DNA of 64,000 bases from Cacajao melanocephalus (lineage: Eukaryota > Chordata > Mammalia > Primates > Pitheciidae). Made by a program: the position numbers and the translations under genes. Below the pieces are notes generated by a model that was not told the origin of the DNA, did not search any database, and worked only from the letters and a program-made list of their open reading frames with translations. Within the stretch, counting starts at the first letter, position 1, and every line of letters starts with the position of its first letter. Positions 37,791-51,859 of the stretch are shown piece after piece. Location of the stretch: the NCBI GenBank assembly GCA_963573385.1, contig CAUYLG010005493.1, forward strand, positions 124,001 to 188,000, written 5' to 3'.

Positions 37791-40700
37791 AGAGGAACAG
37801 AAAGGCTCTGACAGGCTCAGGGAGACCTCACAGCAAACCCGCCCAGGGGCGCACGATTCTGATCTGCATTTTGCAGTTGAGGACACAGAGGCTCCTGGAA
37901 GCTCAGCAGTTTGTCAGGGGTCACATAGCAAATAAAGTCCAGAGCCAGGACTTGGACAGCAAGAGTGCCCCACACACAGATGAACCATAAAGAGGGTCGG
38001 CATTCACACCCTCAGCCCACAGGTCCCCACGCCCAGAAGCCCAGCGCGGAGAGCATGTGGCTTCTAGGTGAGGCACCGAGTGCCTCATTTAGTAAGGCCT
38101 GGTCCCTGGGCCACTGTGGCAGAAGGCGCATTCTGTCACATGAGGCCTCCTCCAGCACTCTTTCCCATCCCAGGTCAGGCTGTTTATCCTTTCCTCAGGA
38201 AGTTCATCTGAAATACACATCTCGTGACGGCCTTTTGGCTGCACTAAATCTGTTCCAGGCCTTACAGCCGGAGCAGCAGCTGAGTAGTTTGAAGGGGGGA
38301 CACGGGGAGAGAACAAACGCATTTGTAATTTTTAGAACAGAGCTAAGAATAAAAGAAAGGTCAAAAGAAGATTTTGGTTGGGCCTGACCCAGGCCCTGGG
38401 GACGGAGGCCAGAGGGTAGATCAGGGCCCAAGGACTCTGGCTTTAGAATGCAGCGGGGCTCATTGGCTGCCCCCACCCCCTACCCACAAGTCTACTTCAA
38501 TCCTCAGGCCAGACTCCCAACCCTGTGTTCTCAGAACCAGCTTGATGGGGAGTTAAGATCCTGAAACTTGGGGCTCAACGACCATTCTGGGTTCTGACAT
38601 CAAAACGGTGATCTTAGGCAAGTCATTTCCCTCCTCTATGCCTTGCTCCTTTTCCTGTGAAATGGGAAGACATGATCCCTGGCCAGCCTCCCTCCCTGGG
38701 CTCCCAGAAGGCCAAGTCTGGAAGCGGGAATGAGAGCACTTTGTAGAGCTAAACTAAAAAGTGTTTAGCTTCCCTAAACTCAATGCCTGGGACATGGGAA
38801 GCACCACGGCAAATTTACTGAATGAAAGAATGAATGAACCAAACAATGAACAATGGCGGGAGACTGAGTTCAGTGTCTCAAAGACCAGATTCTAGAGGGA
38901 AGTGATTCAGGGATGACATCATCAGCACTGCATGAACTGAGAATTCTCACTCTTTCCCAGGAGAGTACAAAGGGCCCAGAGATACTGTGAATTATCACAA
39001 ATATCAGCACTGGAAGGGCTCTCAGGAAATCACGTAGTGAAGAGAGATTTCAAACCCATGGTGCACATGCTACTGCTCCCCTGTATTGCTAACTGCTGAT
39101 TCCTTCCATGCCAGCATTTTTCCTAATGCAGGGCTTCAGGTGACAACTGCCAATCAATCACAGCTGGCGTTCACAAGGAAACCTATCTGCCATTATCTTT
39201 TTGGGGGGGTGGTGGCAGGGGAGGAATAAAGTAAGCCCCAGGAAAGAGACTTTTCAAGGTCACACAGTGAGTCACGGGTAACACTAAGGACTAGAACGCA
39301 GGACTGAAGAGGGCCAACACTGACTGACTGAGTGCCAGCCACGGTGCTGAAATGAGTCCCAAATGGCAAAGACCTCAAGAAGTACCCATCAAGTTGGACA
39401 AAAGCAAAAAGTCTCCCCTTCTCCCCACCCCCTGCCACCTCACCCCTCTGAAAGAGCCAGGTGGGGCTGGAGGCCCTGAGCCCGGCTGGAAGGAATGGCC
39501 ATCCCTGCCCACGCTGGCCACTGCTTCCTCCAGCCATCCAACTCAGGGAGCTGCGCCACCCCTCTCCTCTTCCCCGGGCCCATTAGCTCGGCTCTCCCTG
39601 CTCAGCATAGAAACAGAGTGCAAATTAATGGAGAGTTAATCAGCTGAGGAAGGGATATTAATAGACTCAGCCCCACCCCCAGTCTTCCTGAGCTGATCTC
39701 AAGTAGGAGGAAAAGGAGCCTCCAAGAAATCTGAGGGAAAAGGCTTCATTTTGACGACCTAGAGTGGCCTGAAGAAACATCACAGAACAGAATGTAGGCT
39801 ACCAGGGCAGGAAGAATATTCAGAGATCTCTACTATCCAGGGGGGCTTAAATTGAGGTTCAAGAAACCCAGGAAATTGGCCACCCCCCTCCCATTTTTCT
39901 GGGAGTAGGTCCAGACCCAGTGACTCTCCTACTGCAGCCTCAACAGATTGACTTGTCCATGTTCCTTCCTCATTCTTCACATGGGGAAACTGAGGCCCAA
40001 CCAAAGGGAGCTACTCACCCAAGAACACATGGCAAATTGTCACAAAACAACCAAACACCTGCCTTACTCTAGCAATATTTACTAAGGGCCTGTCATGCCC
40101 CAGCCCCAAGGACTCTGAACACGCAGAGAAATGGAAAGCAACGTCCTTGTCCCTGAGGAGGTGTCAACCCTTGCAAAGTAGCTTGTTCTCTACTCTCCCA
40201 GTTTGTTCTCATAACAATGGTGCCAGAGCTTGGCACCGGCAGCAAGGTTCCGTGATTCCCGTCGGTTCCATGGAGAAACTGTCCAAGTCAATGCCAGAAG
40301 GAGGACTAGAACCTATGGCTCCTAGATGCCAGCTCAAGGCTTTTGGAATGGGTCAGTTCAATCAGTTCCTTCATTCAACACCTATGAACTGAGTCTTTAC
40401 AATGTGCAAGGGCCCCAGAGATGAATAAAGCATTATTTGTCCCCAAAGACCTTGCAGTCTGAAGGACACACATGAGTGCATGAGATGGGAGCCCATGAGA
40501 GGGACTGAGTGACCAACTGCCTTAGGAGGAGGCAACATGGAGCTGGGTGTCGAAGGATTTATTCAGTGGATGACTATTAAGCCCTGACAAAGTGCCAGGC
40601 ACTGTGCAGAGCCCTGGGAATACAACAATGCACAATGCAGACACAGCCCACATTCAGGGCACAGTCGTATGCACAGAGGGTGCATCGGTGAGCAATGGAT

Positions 40701-41099
40701 AGAGCTAGCCTAGTGAGCAGCCCACGAAGGGGAAAGAGGCTGGGAAGGCAGAGCTTGGCCTGCTGTGAGGACTGGCTTCCTTGCAGGGCTGGGGCCACAC
40801 CAAGCTTACTTGTGTCTGAGAGCATTAGTAGGACCTCGTCAGAGGCTTGCTAGTGGGTGTGGCTATTCTCTGAGTAGGTGGGGGGCCTATACAGTCTGAG
40901 GTGGGGATGGTCTCCAGGGAGCATCCAAACCCCTTTCACTCACGAGCTCTCTGCAACCTAAAAGCATTTTCTGGAAGTTGGCCCCTAAGAGGAAAGGTGC
41001 AATATAGCAAAGGAATTGTCCCCATTGTTCAGGCAAGAAAATGGAGGTCTCTGGTTGTAGCCAGAACTACAGTTTGGTCCTGCTAATTCCTCACAGGGC

Positions 41100-41240
41100 T
41101 GGCAAAGGGGTTCAGTGTCGTGGTGAGGGGTATAGGTTCCTAGATTACAGTCTTTGCCTGGATCCTTACTAGCTGTGTGACCCTGGATGAGTTACTTAAC
41201 CTTCCTGAGCTTCCTTTCCCTTGTCTATACAACCGATTAT
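41100..41240 (+). mobile_element. MIR
   Basis: 'agctgtgtgaccctggatga' then 'gttacttaaccttcctgagc' is the MIR core. Confidence 0.75.
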
Positions 41241-41554
41241 TAGGAGTACATAACATATAGCTTATCTACCTCAGAGAGGCCTTTCCTGACCACTCAGTCC
41301 ACAGTCCCTTCTCTATTTCCTTTTTGCCCTTATCACAAGTGACTACCGTTTGTTCACATGTTTGCAGACTGTAAAGTCCTCTGAGGAACACAGTGCCTGA
41401 CACGTAGGGGGCTCGAGAAACCTTTCTAGACGGATGATCAAATCCCTTGGAAAGGACCTTGCAGCACGCCATCTTGGTGTTCGGCACACACTATGTTACT
41501 CTTGTTATTATTATTATATTGCCAGATACACACAGGGAGCTCTGGCTTCTGCCC

Positions 41555-41760
41555 CCAATCTTTATAAGGGAGAAAATTCCAAGAAAAGAATCGTGACTCT
41601 GAACGTGTCCATCACCCAGCTAAACACAGCCAATCTAATTTCATCTATTACCCTCTAGGCTGCACACTCCCACCCACACATGCAAATCCATGCAGAGCTT
41701 GCTTTCTTCTGAAGCAAACCCCACACATCATATTATTCCTTAAGAGGCCTTCTTACAGGA
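41555..41760. mobile_element. L1-like fragment
   Basis: 'gtccatcacccagctaaaca' and 'gaagcaaaccccacacatca' match the same old L1 section as the piece at 2330. Confidence 0.55.
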
Positions 41761-42014
41761 AATGCCAGCCATGACATGCCCCTGAGGCTGGGTGCTAGAG
41801 CACACAGGGCTGGGAGAGGCACAGGCAAAGTGGTTCTTGGCACTGCCTCTTATTAAAGAACCTCTAGGCTCCAACTGAAAAAGGGAGATAATTGTATTTA
41901 CAACTGAGAGTTGTTAAGAAATTTAAATGAATTAATATACACAAGCAGAGACAGCCCTCCCACAGAACAGTTGCTCAATAAATGCCAGTCATCTGATTAT
42001 GGTTTCATCATGGT

Positions 42015-42175
42015 CATAAAGTCCTGGCTCTGGAGGCAAGAAGACTGGGTTTGAATCCAGTTCAGCTACTGACTAGGTTAATTGCCCTAAGCAAGTGACT
42101 TAACTTTTCTAAGCCTCATTTTCCTTATCTGTAAAATGGGAAAATACCGTAACCTGTCTTGCAGGGTGGGGAGGA
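42015..42175 (+). mobile_element. MIR
   Basis: 'gcaagtgacttaacttttct' and 'ccttatctgtaaaatgggaa' core, less than 320 bases downstream of PPARGC1B exon 2. Confidence 0.8.
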
Positions 42176-42486
42176 GGATTTGATAAGATAATGTAGGGAA
42201 CAGAGGACTTGCACCCCTGTGGCACACAATGGGGCTTGGTTCTGCCTGGCAGGCTTAGGGAGCAGTGCATCTCACCTTTACTTTCCAGAGTTGATACAGC
42301 AAGGGCCAGGTGAAGCGTGTGAGCTGTGCCGATCCAGTACAAGAAACTGGGGCCCAACAGCTTTGGTGGGTGAGGGGACTTCTCTGCATGAGCAAGTTCA
42401 GGAGAAGGCGGAGCAGGGCACAGCCAGGATTTTGAAGGCAGGGAGGCCTGGCGGGGTGGGAGGAGGGGAGACTGGAGAGGGCATAC

Positions 42487-42660
42487 CTGGAAGAGCTCGG
42501 AGTCATCGGGACTGTACTGGTTGGGTTCAGCCTCTGAGTTCTCTGGGCACCACTGCAGCTCCCCAAAGCAGGTGGCCGAGTCAAAGTCGCTGGCATCCAG
42601 CTGGGAAAGGTCGAGTTCTGGAAAGTCAGCATAGAGTTGCTCCTCCCCGGACTCTCCACC
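42487..42660 (-). CDS. PPARGC1B: PPARGC1B exon 2 (N-terminal activation domain)
   Basis: 174 nt, 58 codons (27-84), phase 0. After [12 protein letters not shown] it encodes [15 protein letters not shown]. This acidic/hydrophobic motif is shared with PGC-1alpha and recruits histone acetyltransferases in the family. It ends [10 protein letters not shown]. Acceptor TCCTCAG, donor CCAG|GTATGC. It differs from remembered human at least at the third residue (E for G) and in N-S-E-A-E-P. Confidence 0.96.
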
Positions 42661-43249
42661 CTGAGGAGACAGGAAGGAAAGAGGTGGATCAGAGCTGAGG
42701 CTGGCAGGACCCAAGCAGAGGCTCTCTCACTTATGATGCAGCCAGTCTGGACCTGTGGCCAAAGCTCGATTTTTCCAAATGATCAAGAAATGGTAAGATC
42801 AGCTCCAGCCCTTGCAATGGTTGAATCTTCTGGTAGCTAAGCTAGTCCCCAAAGTACAAACCCCACTGCTGCTCTCTCCTCTGCACTCCTACACACATCC
42901 CTCAAGGCCCTGCCCACATACATCTCTGTCCTCTTACCAGATCTGTTTTGTTGAAAACTTTATTAGAGCCTGTAAATAGAGGAGCTACTCCTTTACATAT
43001 ATGTCCCCACTTATAACTGGACTTCTTGAAGCTAACAATTCCTCTATATTAATAATGAAACAAAGAACAACAATAATGACTGAAACTATTGTGTGACTAT
43101 GAGGTTCTAGAGAAGCACTCATCCAATGTTCCCAGGGATTTTACAGGAATATATGTAATGTCAAAAATTACATATATGATGTAATATATGATGGAACAGC
43201 ACCAATCAGTAGACAATATGTAAATAAAGCCATAAAACACCGTATCATG

Positions 43250-43540
<291 letters not shown>

Positions 43541-45089
43541 AACACCCCCAAAACACACCCATATCATGAACTACTACAGTGCTGTTGAATGAGGAAGATC
43601 TATGTGTTCCCCAAGACACATTAAATAAAAAACAAAGTTGTAGAATATCAGCACGTAGAATATAACCCCACATGTGTAAAGAAAATAAAAATCAAGCTAC
43701 ACGTTTCTTTATATAGGACAGCATGTATGCAGACCCACAGGAAAAGATCTAGAAGGTCATAAACCCACCTAACAGCAGTGGGTGGGGAAGAAGGGAGCCG
43801 CAGGTGACTCTGATAACAGCATTGCCTGAATCAGTGGTTCTCAAAGTGTAGTCCCCAGACGGGCAGCACCAGAGTCACCTGGAAACCTGGTATGTTGGAA
43901 ATCATATAAATTCTACGACTAATCCCAGAGCTACTGAATCAGAAGGCAATCAATTTCTCGCCCTGGTCTCTCAAGTTTAACAGTTACCAAAAGAAGAGCT
44001 GCCCTACAGATTCAGAAATAGCCTGAATTGGGGGGCTGACACAGAAACAGAACAGCTTGGTAACGTTCTGTTGGCCCTGGGGCCTGGTGGAACTGAGATC
44101 CCCACTCACCATCTGTGGACTTTGGGGAAGTCCCTTCATCTGTAAAATGTGGACAACAGCAATATCTGCTTTATATGTTAAGATTAAAAGAGGCAATGTC
44201 GTTATAGCCCGGGCTAGTAACTGCTCAATAAATATCAGCTAAAAATAATACAACAAATAATAATAATAATAAAACAATGGTGTTTCATGGCAGGCAGACA
44301 GGAGCAGTAACTGTCTCAAAGAACAAAAAGAGGCATATGTCACACTTAAGAGAAACAGGTTTTCCCCAGACCTTTTCCTTAATTGTTCCCACTTACGAGG
44401 CCTCATAAATTATGAATAAATGTATATTATTAGCTCAACTTGACACAGGAAAAAGGCTTTTATCCAAATTTGGGTCAAATGTCTTAATTGGCGTTTTGCA
44501 AGAATCCTGCCTACACAGGCGGCACCGGGCCCACGTCCTCTCAAGCGGCCGGTTCCCTGCTCTCAGGCAGGCAGCAAGGTGCCCAGCAAGTCTGTCTCCG
44601 GGAACGCGGCCCCACCACCCTTCCCACCACCTGCCCATTCTTTCTCCAATCCACATGTATTCCACAGTCCTCAATATTGAGAGCCCAGTCACGCTGAGCC
44701 AGGCGCTGTGATGGTGACTGGGGAAGAATGACATTAAACAAATAATCACACAAACAAAACATGTGATTCTAAATCGTGACTCTCCAGAGAAGAGCAGAAT
44801 GCTTCTGAACCTGATTGGGAATCTGAAGATGAGAGAAATACAGGGGCTTCCTCAATCTCTGGGTCCCCCAGGTATCCTCCTCCCCACAAGGCCAATTGTC
44901 ATGCCCCCCAACCACAAATCACCAGTACTCAGTGTCTGCCCCTGCTGCGGGAACTCAGGTGGATTCTCTCAGCTGCCTTTTGGAAATTTCTTTCTCCTTC
45001 GTGCCCAAGCAGACCGTGGGGATGCAGCCACCGTCCTGTTCTCCACAGATAACTGGTTTGTTTCCTGTTTTGGGCCATTTCTTGTAAGT

Positions 45090-45340
45090 CTGCAATACTT
45101 GTGTACAAGTCTTGTTTGGACATATGTCTTTACTTCTTTTGGGTAAATACCTAGGAGTGAAACTGTTGTGTCATATGGTAAGTGTGTATGTAAGTTTATA
45201 CAAACAAAAAATTGTTTTCCACAGTGAGAGAACGTGCACTTTGTACACTCCTATCAGCTGTAGGAGTTCAATTCTTCTGCGCCCTTTCCAACACTTGGTA
45301 TTGTCAGTCACTTTATTTTAGCCATTCTAGTGGGCATGTT
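45090..45340 (-). mobile_element. L1-like fragment
   Basis: 'gggtaaatacctaggagtga' and 'ccattctagtgggc' are reverse-strand L1 ORF2/3'-end patterns. Confidence 0.65.
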
Positions 45341-45960
45341 CAATGGTACTATGAGCCAGGCACTGTGATATATAAGACTCAGCTCCTTCCTCCGTGAGTT
45401 GACATCTTAGCGGGGGAAGAAAACACATAAATATTTCATTCTAGACTGAGTTAGTGCTATGAAGGAGAAAACAAAGTGCACTGATGGAAGATAACAGGAA
45501 GCAAAAATCTATCTTTTTACTTTTTTCTTTATTTTTAGAGAGAGGCTGCTGCTGCTCTGTTGCCCAAGCTAGAATTCAACGTGGCTTGATCATGACTCAC
45601 TGCAGCCTCAACTTCCTAAGCTCAAGCAATCCTCCCACCTCAGCCTCCTGAGTAGCCAGGACTACAGGCGTGCACCACCATACTCGGCTAATTTTTCTTT
45701 TTCAATTTTTTGGTGGGGACGGGGTCTCGCTATGTAGCCCAGGCCTGTCTCATCCCAGCTCCGTCCCACAAAGTGCTGGGATTACAGGTGTCAGCCACTA
45801 TGCCCAGCCCAGAATCTAAATTAGATGGAATGTCAGGAAAAACTTCTTAAAGGAGAAGCCAGGCCGTGGAAGACGTGGGAAGAACATTGCTGGCAGAGGG
45901 ACCGTCAGAGGCAAAGACCCCGGTGGGGACTGAGCCCAAGGCACAAGGCGCTGAGGTCAG
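45341..45960 (+). mobile_element. L2-like copy split by an Alu
   Basis: 'gagccaggcactgtgatata' and 'tgctatgaaggagaaaaca' before the Alu, 'aaacttcttaaaggagaagcc' after it. Confidence 0.55.
45528..45811 (-). mobile_element. Alu, old (AluJ-like)
   Basis: Reverse, diverged Alu ending gccactatgcccagccc. Confidence 0.88.
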
Positions 45961-47174
45961 TGAGGCTGCCGCTTGGTGAGCAGGGGTGGGGGATGGAGGA
46001 AATGGGAAAAGATGATGTTAGAAAGGCTGATGGAGGCTGGATCACGCGGGGATTGGAAAGGATTTGGGTTTTACTCCAAGTGTGATGGGGTAGGACCGGC
46101 ATAGAAGCAGGGAGATGGGTTAACAGCCGTTGTAGCCATCCCAGGAGGGGACAGGCGGTAGGCTGAGGAGGTACCTCTCAGACACCATCTAGGGGCTGTG
46201 GGACAGAAGGGAGGGCCAAAAGCAGAGAGACAGGTTGCTAGGCAGCTGAGGCCTCCCAGGCCGGCAAAGCCCCCAGCAATAAGGTCTCGGGTGAGTTCTG
46301 TGTTCCGGATCTCCCTCCCTCCAGTAACTCAGAGCAGCCACCTCGGTAGAGCTTGCTTCTTAGAAACAGCTTTAGAACCAGAGTCCCAGAATCCCAGACT
46401 AGCCAGGAACCCGCCGCTCTGAGAGGTTGTCCAGGTGAATCATGGTGAACCATCTGGGAGGCAAAGGTCCCTTCAAAAACCAGACAAAAGCTATGGACAT
46501 TTCCCCCCCCAAGATGCAAGTATGCACACGAAATGTACGCTTAACTTTCAGAACTTCACAGAGCTAGCTTAAGAACTCCCAACCTAGCCGGTCTCTCTCC
46601 TTCACTTTGCAGACATGGAAACTGAGACCCAAGAAGGATAATGGATTTGCTCAGGGTCATCTGGTGAGTGTCCTTCCCTTGAAACCATACCATCTCATTT
46701 ACAAAATGCCCATAAAATGGCTGTGATGACTGCACTTATTGACTGCCCACAGCAGCTCAACATACTCAAAGTGTACCCGGCACATAAAAACAAAGAAACC
46801 TCAGCTTCACGGCCTTGTCAATTAGGCCTAAGACCACTCTCTAGCTAAAAACCATTAAGCACTGCATTAATAGTGATTTCTCTGGCCATCTCCATATTTA
46901 GAGAGGCTTTTGAAGGGGTGCCTCAAGTGGCCCGGTTCTTTTTGAAAGGTCTGAATTAAGGCCTTCTTGTCCTGTCTCAGGAGCCTTCCACAGGCCCTGC
47001 CAGTGGAGCTGAGAGGCCGCAACACAAACTAACAGTCCCTGCTATTATGGAGCCCTTACTAGATGCCAAGGGCCACACTAAGTGCCTTCTATGCATGCTG
47101 TCATCAGGCATAAATCAGCCTAGCAGAGTGGGTGCCACTGCCCCATGTCAGGCCATTTAAGTTAGGTTGCTAGG

Positions 47175-47495
47175 GCCGGGCACGATGGCTCATGCCTGTA
47201 ATCCCAGCACTCTGGGAGGCTGAGGCGGGCAGATCACTTGAGGTCAGGAGTTTGAGACCAGCCTGGCCAACAGGGTGAAACCCCATTTCTATGAAAAATA
47301 CAAAAATTAGCTGGGTGTGATGGCGGGTGCCTGTAATCCCAACTATTCAGGAGGCTGAGGCACAAGAATCGCTTGAACCCAGATGGCAAAGGTTGTAGTG
47401 AGCCGAGATTGTGCCACTGCACTCCAGTCTGGGCGGCAGAGCAAGACTCGGTCTCAAATAAATAAACAAATAGTACATAAATAAATAAGTAATAA
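47175..47495 (+). mobile_element. Alu with target-site duplication
   Basis: ggccgggcacgatggctcat start; AAATA-rich tail; ttaggttgctagg on both sides. Confidence 0.95.
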
Positions 47496-47499
47496 ATTA

Positions 47500-47880
47500 G
47501 GTTGCTAGGCCTTCCATCAAAAAAGACCACAACCAGGTGGTGGCTTAAACCACAGAACTCTGAGATTAAGGTGTGTGCAGGAATGGTTCCTTCTGAGGAT
47601 GTATTCCAGGCCTTTCTCCTTGGCTTGTAGATGACTATTTTCTCCTTGTTTTTTTCATATTTTCTTTCTTCTATGCATGTCTGTCTTTGTGCCCAAATTC
47701 CCCCTTTTGATAAGGACACTAGCCATACGGGATGAGGGCCCACCCTAATGACCTCATTTTAACTTCATTATCTCTGTGACGCCCCTGGCTCCAAGGAGGT
47801 CACATTCTGAGGCACTGGGTGTTTAGGACTTCAGCCTACCTTTTTTGGGGAGTATACAATTCAACCCATAAAACCCAGGG
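47500..47880. mobile_element. Old interspersed repeat, family not assigned
   Basis: 'ctccttggcttgtagatgac', 'cccaccctaatgacctcatt' and 'acaattcaacccataaaac' recur widely in primate genomes. I cannot name the family. Confidence 0.45.
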
Positions 47881-48460
47881 TCCCAAAAAGGTGAAGCTGG
47901 GATTCAAACCCAAGTCTCTTCTCTCCCTCTGAAACCAGGACCCTCATCCATCATCCTGCTTCTGAAAGTGAGAAGGAACACTCAAGACCACTCATTCCTA
48001 TTTGCAGATGGGGAAATGGAGCTTCGGGCAAGGGTTGGGAATGGCCACGTCATATGGCAAGTTTGTGGCTGAGCGAGTACAGGCCTGGGACCAAACATAC
48101 TGAACAGCGGACTTGTGTGTGTGGCCTCTCTGGCCCTCACCATGCCTGCTCACCCCCCTGCCCTGGGGCCCCCTTCTCCAGCAACACCATACCTTTCATC
48201 TGAAAGGACTGTGGCTGCCCCAAGCCAGGGAGATAAATGACCCTGGCTGTGGATTAATGGGGTTTCATCTAGACTCACATAAGTGGCTTCACTGGAAGCT
48301 TGTGTATCTTGCTGGAAATTGATTCCCTGCTTAAGAAAGAACGCATCTTCAGGAAAAATTGGTGGCTCTACTTTCCTGGCTATAATCAGCAAATGACCTA
48401 GCTTAGTGCCTGGTCCAGAGCAGATTCTCAGAACTACCGAGTGGAAGGAAGCACAGTGGC

Positions 48461-48475
48461 GGGGGGGGGGGGGGG
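48461..48475. repeat. G15 homopolymer
   Basis: Fifteen consecutive G, followed by cagaggggtgg; prone to slippage and sequencing error. Confidence 0.95.
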
Positions 48476-49006
48476 CAGAGGGGTGGCTGCAGTGACAGCT
48501 TGGGTTCTGGGTCCGTCAGTACTCATTACACATCCTTCACTGGCTCACCTCCTCACTCTGGTCCTCACTGCCCCCTCTGGAAAAGAGAACATAAAGCCAG
48601 ATAGGACCCCTGGACACCCCTGCTCAAGCATTTGATATAATTCTGTACTTACCAAGTTTCTGAGATCCACATAGGCTTTGGGGAAAAAGGCAGAACTCAG
48701 CATTTCATAAACAAATAAATGAATGGATGTGTGAATGACTTTCTAGAGGGGAGACAAAGTGCAGAAAGAAGGACTGTTTTGAAATGGAAGGAAGCCTAGA
48801 CAAGGGGGAAAAAAGGGCCCCGGCTTTGGTGTTGACACTGATCCTTTCAGATCAGGACATACATTCATTTTTTTTGCCACCTCGGTTTCTGTTGACAAAA
48901 TGGGGATAATAAAAACAATCCTGCCTCCTAGGGTTCTTACAAAGATAAAGTACCAGAGATTGGGAACATGGCATGGATCAGACACCCATGAGTGGTGGTC
49001 ACAGAT

Positions 49007-49350
49007 TGCTATGATCTGAATGTTTGTGATTCCCCTAAATTTATGTTGAAATCCTAACCCCCATGGTGAGGCGGTGAGGAGGTGAGGCCTCTGGGAGGTG
49101 ATGAGGTCACGAATGGGATGCATACCCTTATAAAGCAGACCCAAGTAAGCTCGGCTGCCCCTCGCACCCTGTGAGAATACAAGAAGCTGCCATCTGTGAA
49201 CCAGGAAATGGGTCCTCGCCAGATACAAAATCTGCCGGCGCCTTGATCTTTGGCTTCCCAGCCTCCAGAACTGTGAGCAATAAGGTTCAGTTGTTTATAA
49301 GTCACCCAGTTTATGGCATGTTGTTACAGAAGCAGAAACAGACTGAGACA
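49007..49350 (+). mobile_element. Solo LTR of a MaLR (ERVL-type) element
   Basis: 344 bases starting TG and ending CA, flanked by a 5-bp duplication CAGAT (49002-49006 and 49351-49355). It contains 'cttcccagcctccagaactg' and 'gccggcgccttgatctttgg', typical of MST/MLT1 LTRs. No viral coding sequence is present. Confidence 0.9.
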
Positions 49351-50060
49351 CAGATATGGCACTTTCTAGTTCCCAAGTGACATTCACAGCTGTGGTCTCA
49401 TCAGTACCCTCCCAAGATGCAGGGGATGGCCAGTGGTCAGCATTCCCATTTGACTGATGGGAACACTGGGGCTCTAGGAGGGTGAATGCTTCGGGAACTC
49501 ATCCCCGACCCATACCCTCAGTTCTAAACCTGCTGGCTCATTCAATTCTTTCCCGTCACCTTTGACCATCCACCTAATCCCAGTGTCAACATGGCTTGTG
49601 ATTTCTGTTGGGGGAATGATCTTGCCCCGCCAGCCAGACCATGCTGGCTCTCTTCAGGCCGGCCTGGGATGGTGGAGAGTTTGGGCCCCACCCGGCTACA
49701 CTGCCCTCCTGTGACGGCCATCTTGGATATCCTAAGTCCTGCCCAACTGCCAGCTTGGTGCCTCCTTCACTGACAAGAAGTTCCATTTGATGATCTGAGG
49801 CAAGTTATTCTTTTTAAACTGCTGTCAGGAATGCAGATCTGCAATGAGATCTGCTAGGGCAGCAAGCACTGGTCTCACCATTCCCTCTTTCCGTGGCGGA
49901 TACCACTAACTGATCCCAGCCTGACAGCCTGCTGAGCCCCAAGCCTTCTCAACACGGAGCCTCAGCAGCTGTTACTAATTGATTAGAATGGGCCTAGTCT
50001 AGACTATGACCCTGTGCCTCTACTTATCTTGTAGGAAGGAAGTGTGGGAAATACCCATGA

Positions 50061-50503
<443 letters not shown>

Positions 50504-51625
50504 CTACAGCCACAACAACTGGTTGGATTGCGGGGGTCAGAGCAAATACCAGGAAACTACAGGAGCATTTGGACAAGGGGGCTGAGCTGGCTGGATTCCA
50601 TTCTAGATAGGCTGGCAGCCCTCTTGGCCATTACCTGCAAAGGGGCTGCCTGAGAAAGAAGCCAGAGCAGGGAGGGCAGAGCCAAGAAACTGACAGAGAC
50701 AGATTCCCAATGAAATAATTGAAACACTTGGATTCAGCTGTGCCTGAAGGCAGGCATTCCCTGTGCTCCACAGTTACGTGAGCAAATATATTCCCTCTCT
50801 AGATTACATGCCAGTTGGAGTTTCTACCACCCATCAATGAAAAAGTGGTAACTAATTCAACTCTCTTACATTATGAAAAAAAATCTTCCCATCTTCCAAA
50901 TTAATACAAATCTCCTAAAGAAGCTTCCAGGAGAACAATGGGGAGAGTAGTTTATCTTAGTCCCCACAGAAATACAGCATCATCTGAAATAAGACTCGAA
51001 GCCATAAACACAAAGATACACTCCAGACAAAACAAGTGGACAAAACAGAGGGGCTCTGAGCCCAGCTTAGAACAGAACATCCTAAACTCAGAGATAAACT
51101 AGACCATTGGAAGGGCCTCCCACCAAAACATTTAAGGCTAAAGATCTCAACCCGGCATCCAAGGTTCTTTCTGTGCCGAAGCATCGGCTTCAGGCTTGCA
51201 GAACTCAACCTCGGTGATTCTCAGCTTTTTACAACCAGGCTTCAAGCCTTACCCAAGTAGGTGCCTAGTCAGGGCTTGGTAGAAAGCGACCCGACAGAAG
51301 GTCACCAGTTCTGGCAAGAGTGGATCTTCCAGCCCAGAGAAGATGGGGGTCCAGTGCTCAGAACTGAGCTCCAAAGCTGGGCCAGACCCAGCCAACCAGG
51401 AAGCCCAATTTCCAGGGACTTGGGAAGGCAGCTCCGCCTGGTAGGCAGGGAAACAAGATGGAGAAAGTTGTGGTCCCTGACACTGCCCTGGGACACCTAT
51501 CTCAGGATCTGAGCGAGGACTCAACTCAGAGCTCATCAAACTTCTTGTCATATGGGGGAAGTTTTCTGCAGCCAAAGCTAATCCTATCCAGGCCATCTCA
51601 GGCCTTTGGTATAAAAGGGGCTCTC

Positions 51626-51655
51626 CTAACCAACCAATCAACCAACCAACCAAGT
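51626..51655. repeat. AACC-rich short repeat
   Basis: Run of aaccaaccaatcaaccaacc units. Confidence 0.85.
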
Positions 51656-51859
51656 TAACCAACACTCTCCACCCTCTCCTGTAATAACACCCTTTACTAA
51701 CGCCCAAGGCGCCCCAGAGCCTCAGCTGGTCTGCTCCCATCAGCTGAGTTATTTATTTACTAAGATTCAGTTGTTTCTTCCCAAACCCACTTGATATTGT
51801 AATTACAAAATTTCATTAACTGGTCCATAAACAGAAAATATGAGTACAAAAAAAGATTT

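Larger units (their letters stand above)
36532..42486 (-). other. PPARGC1B: PPARGC1B intron 2
   Basis: 5.96 kb phase-0 intron with no Alu at all. It holds several old MIR/L2 pieces (36750-37290, 37430-37790, 40560-40640, 41100-41240, 42015-42175) and an L1-like piece (41555-41760). The rest, chiefly 37960-40550, is unassigned unique-looking sequence. Confidence 0.88.
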
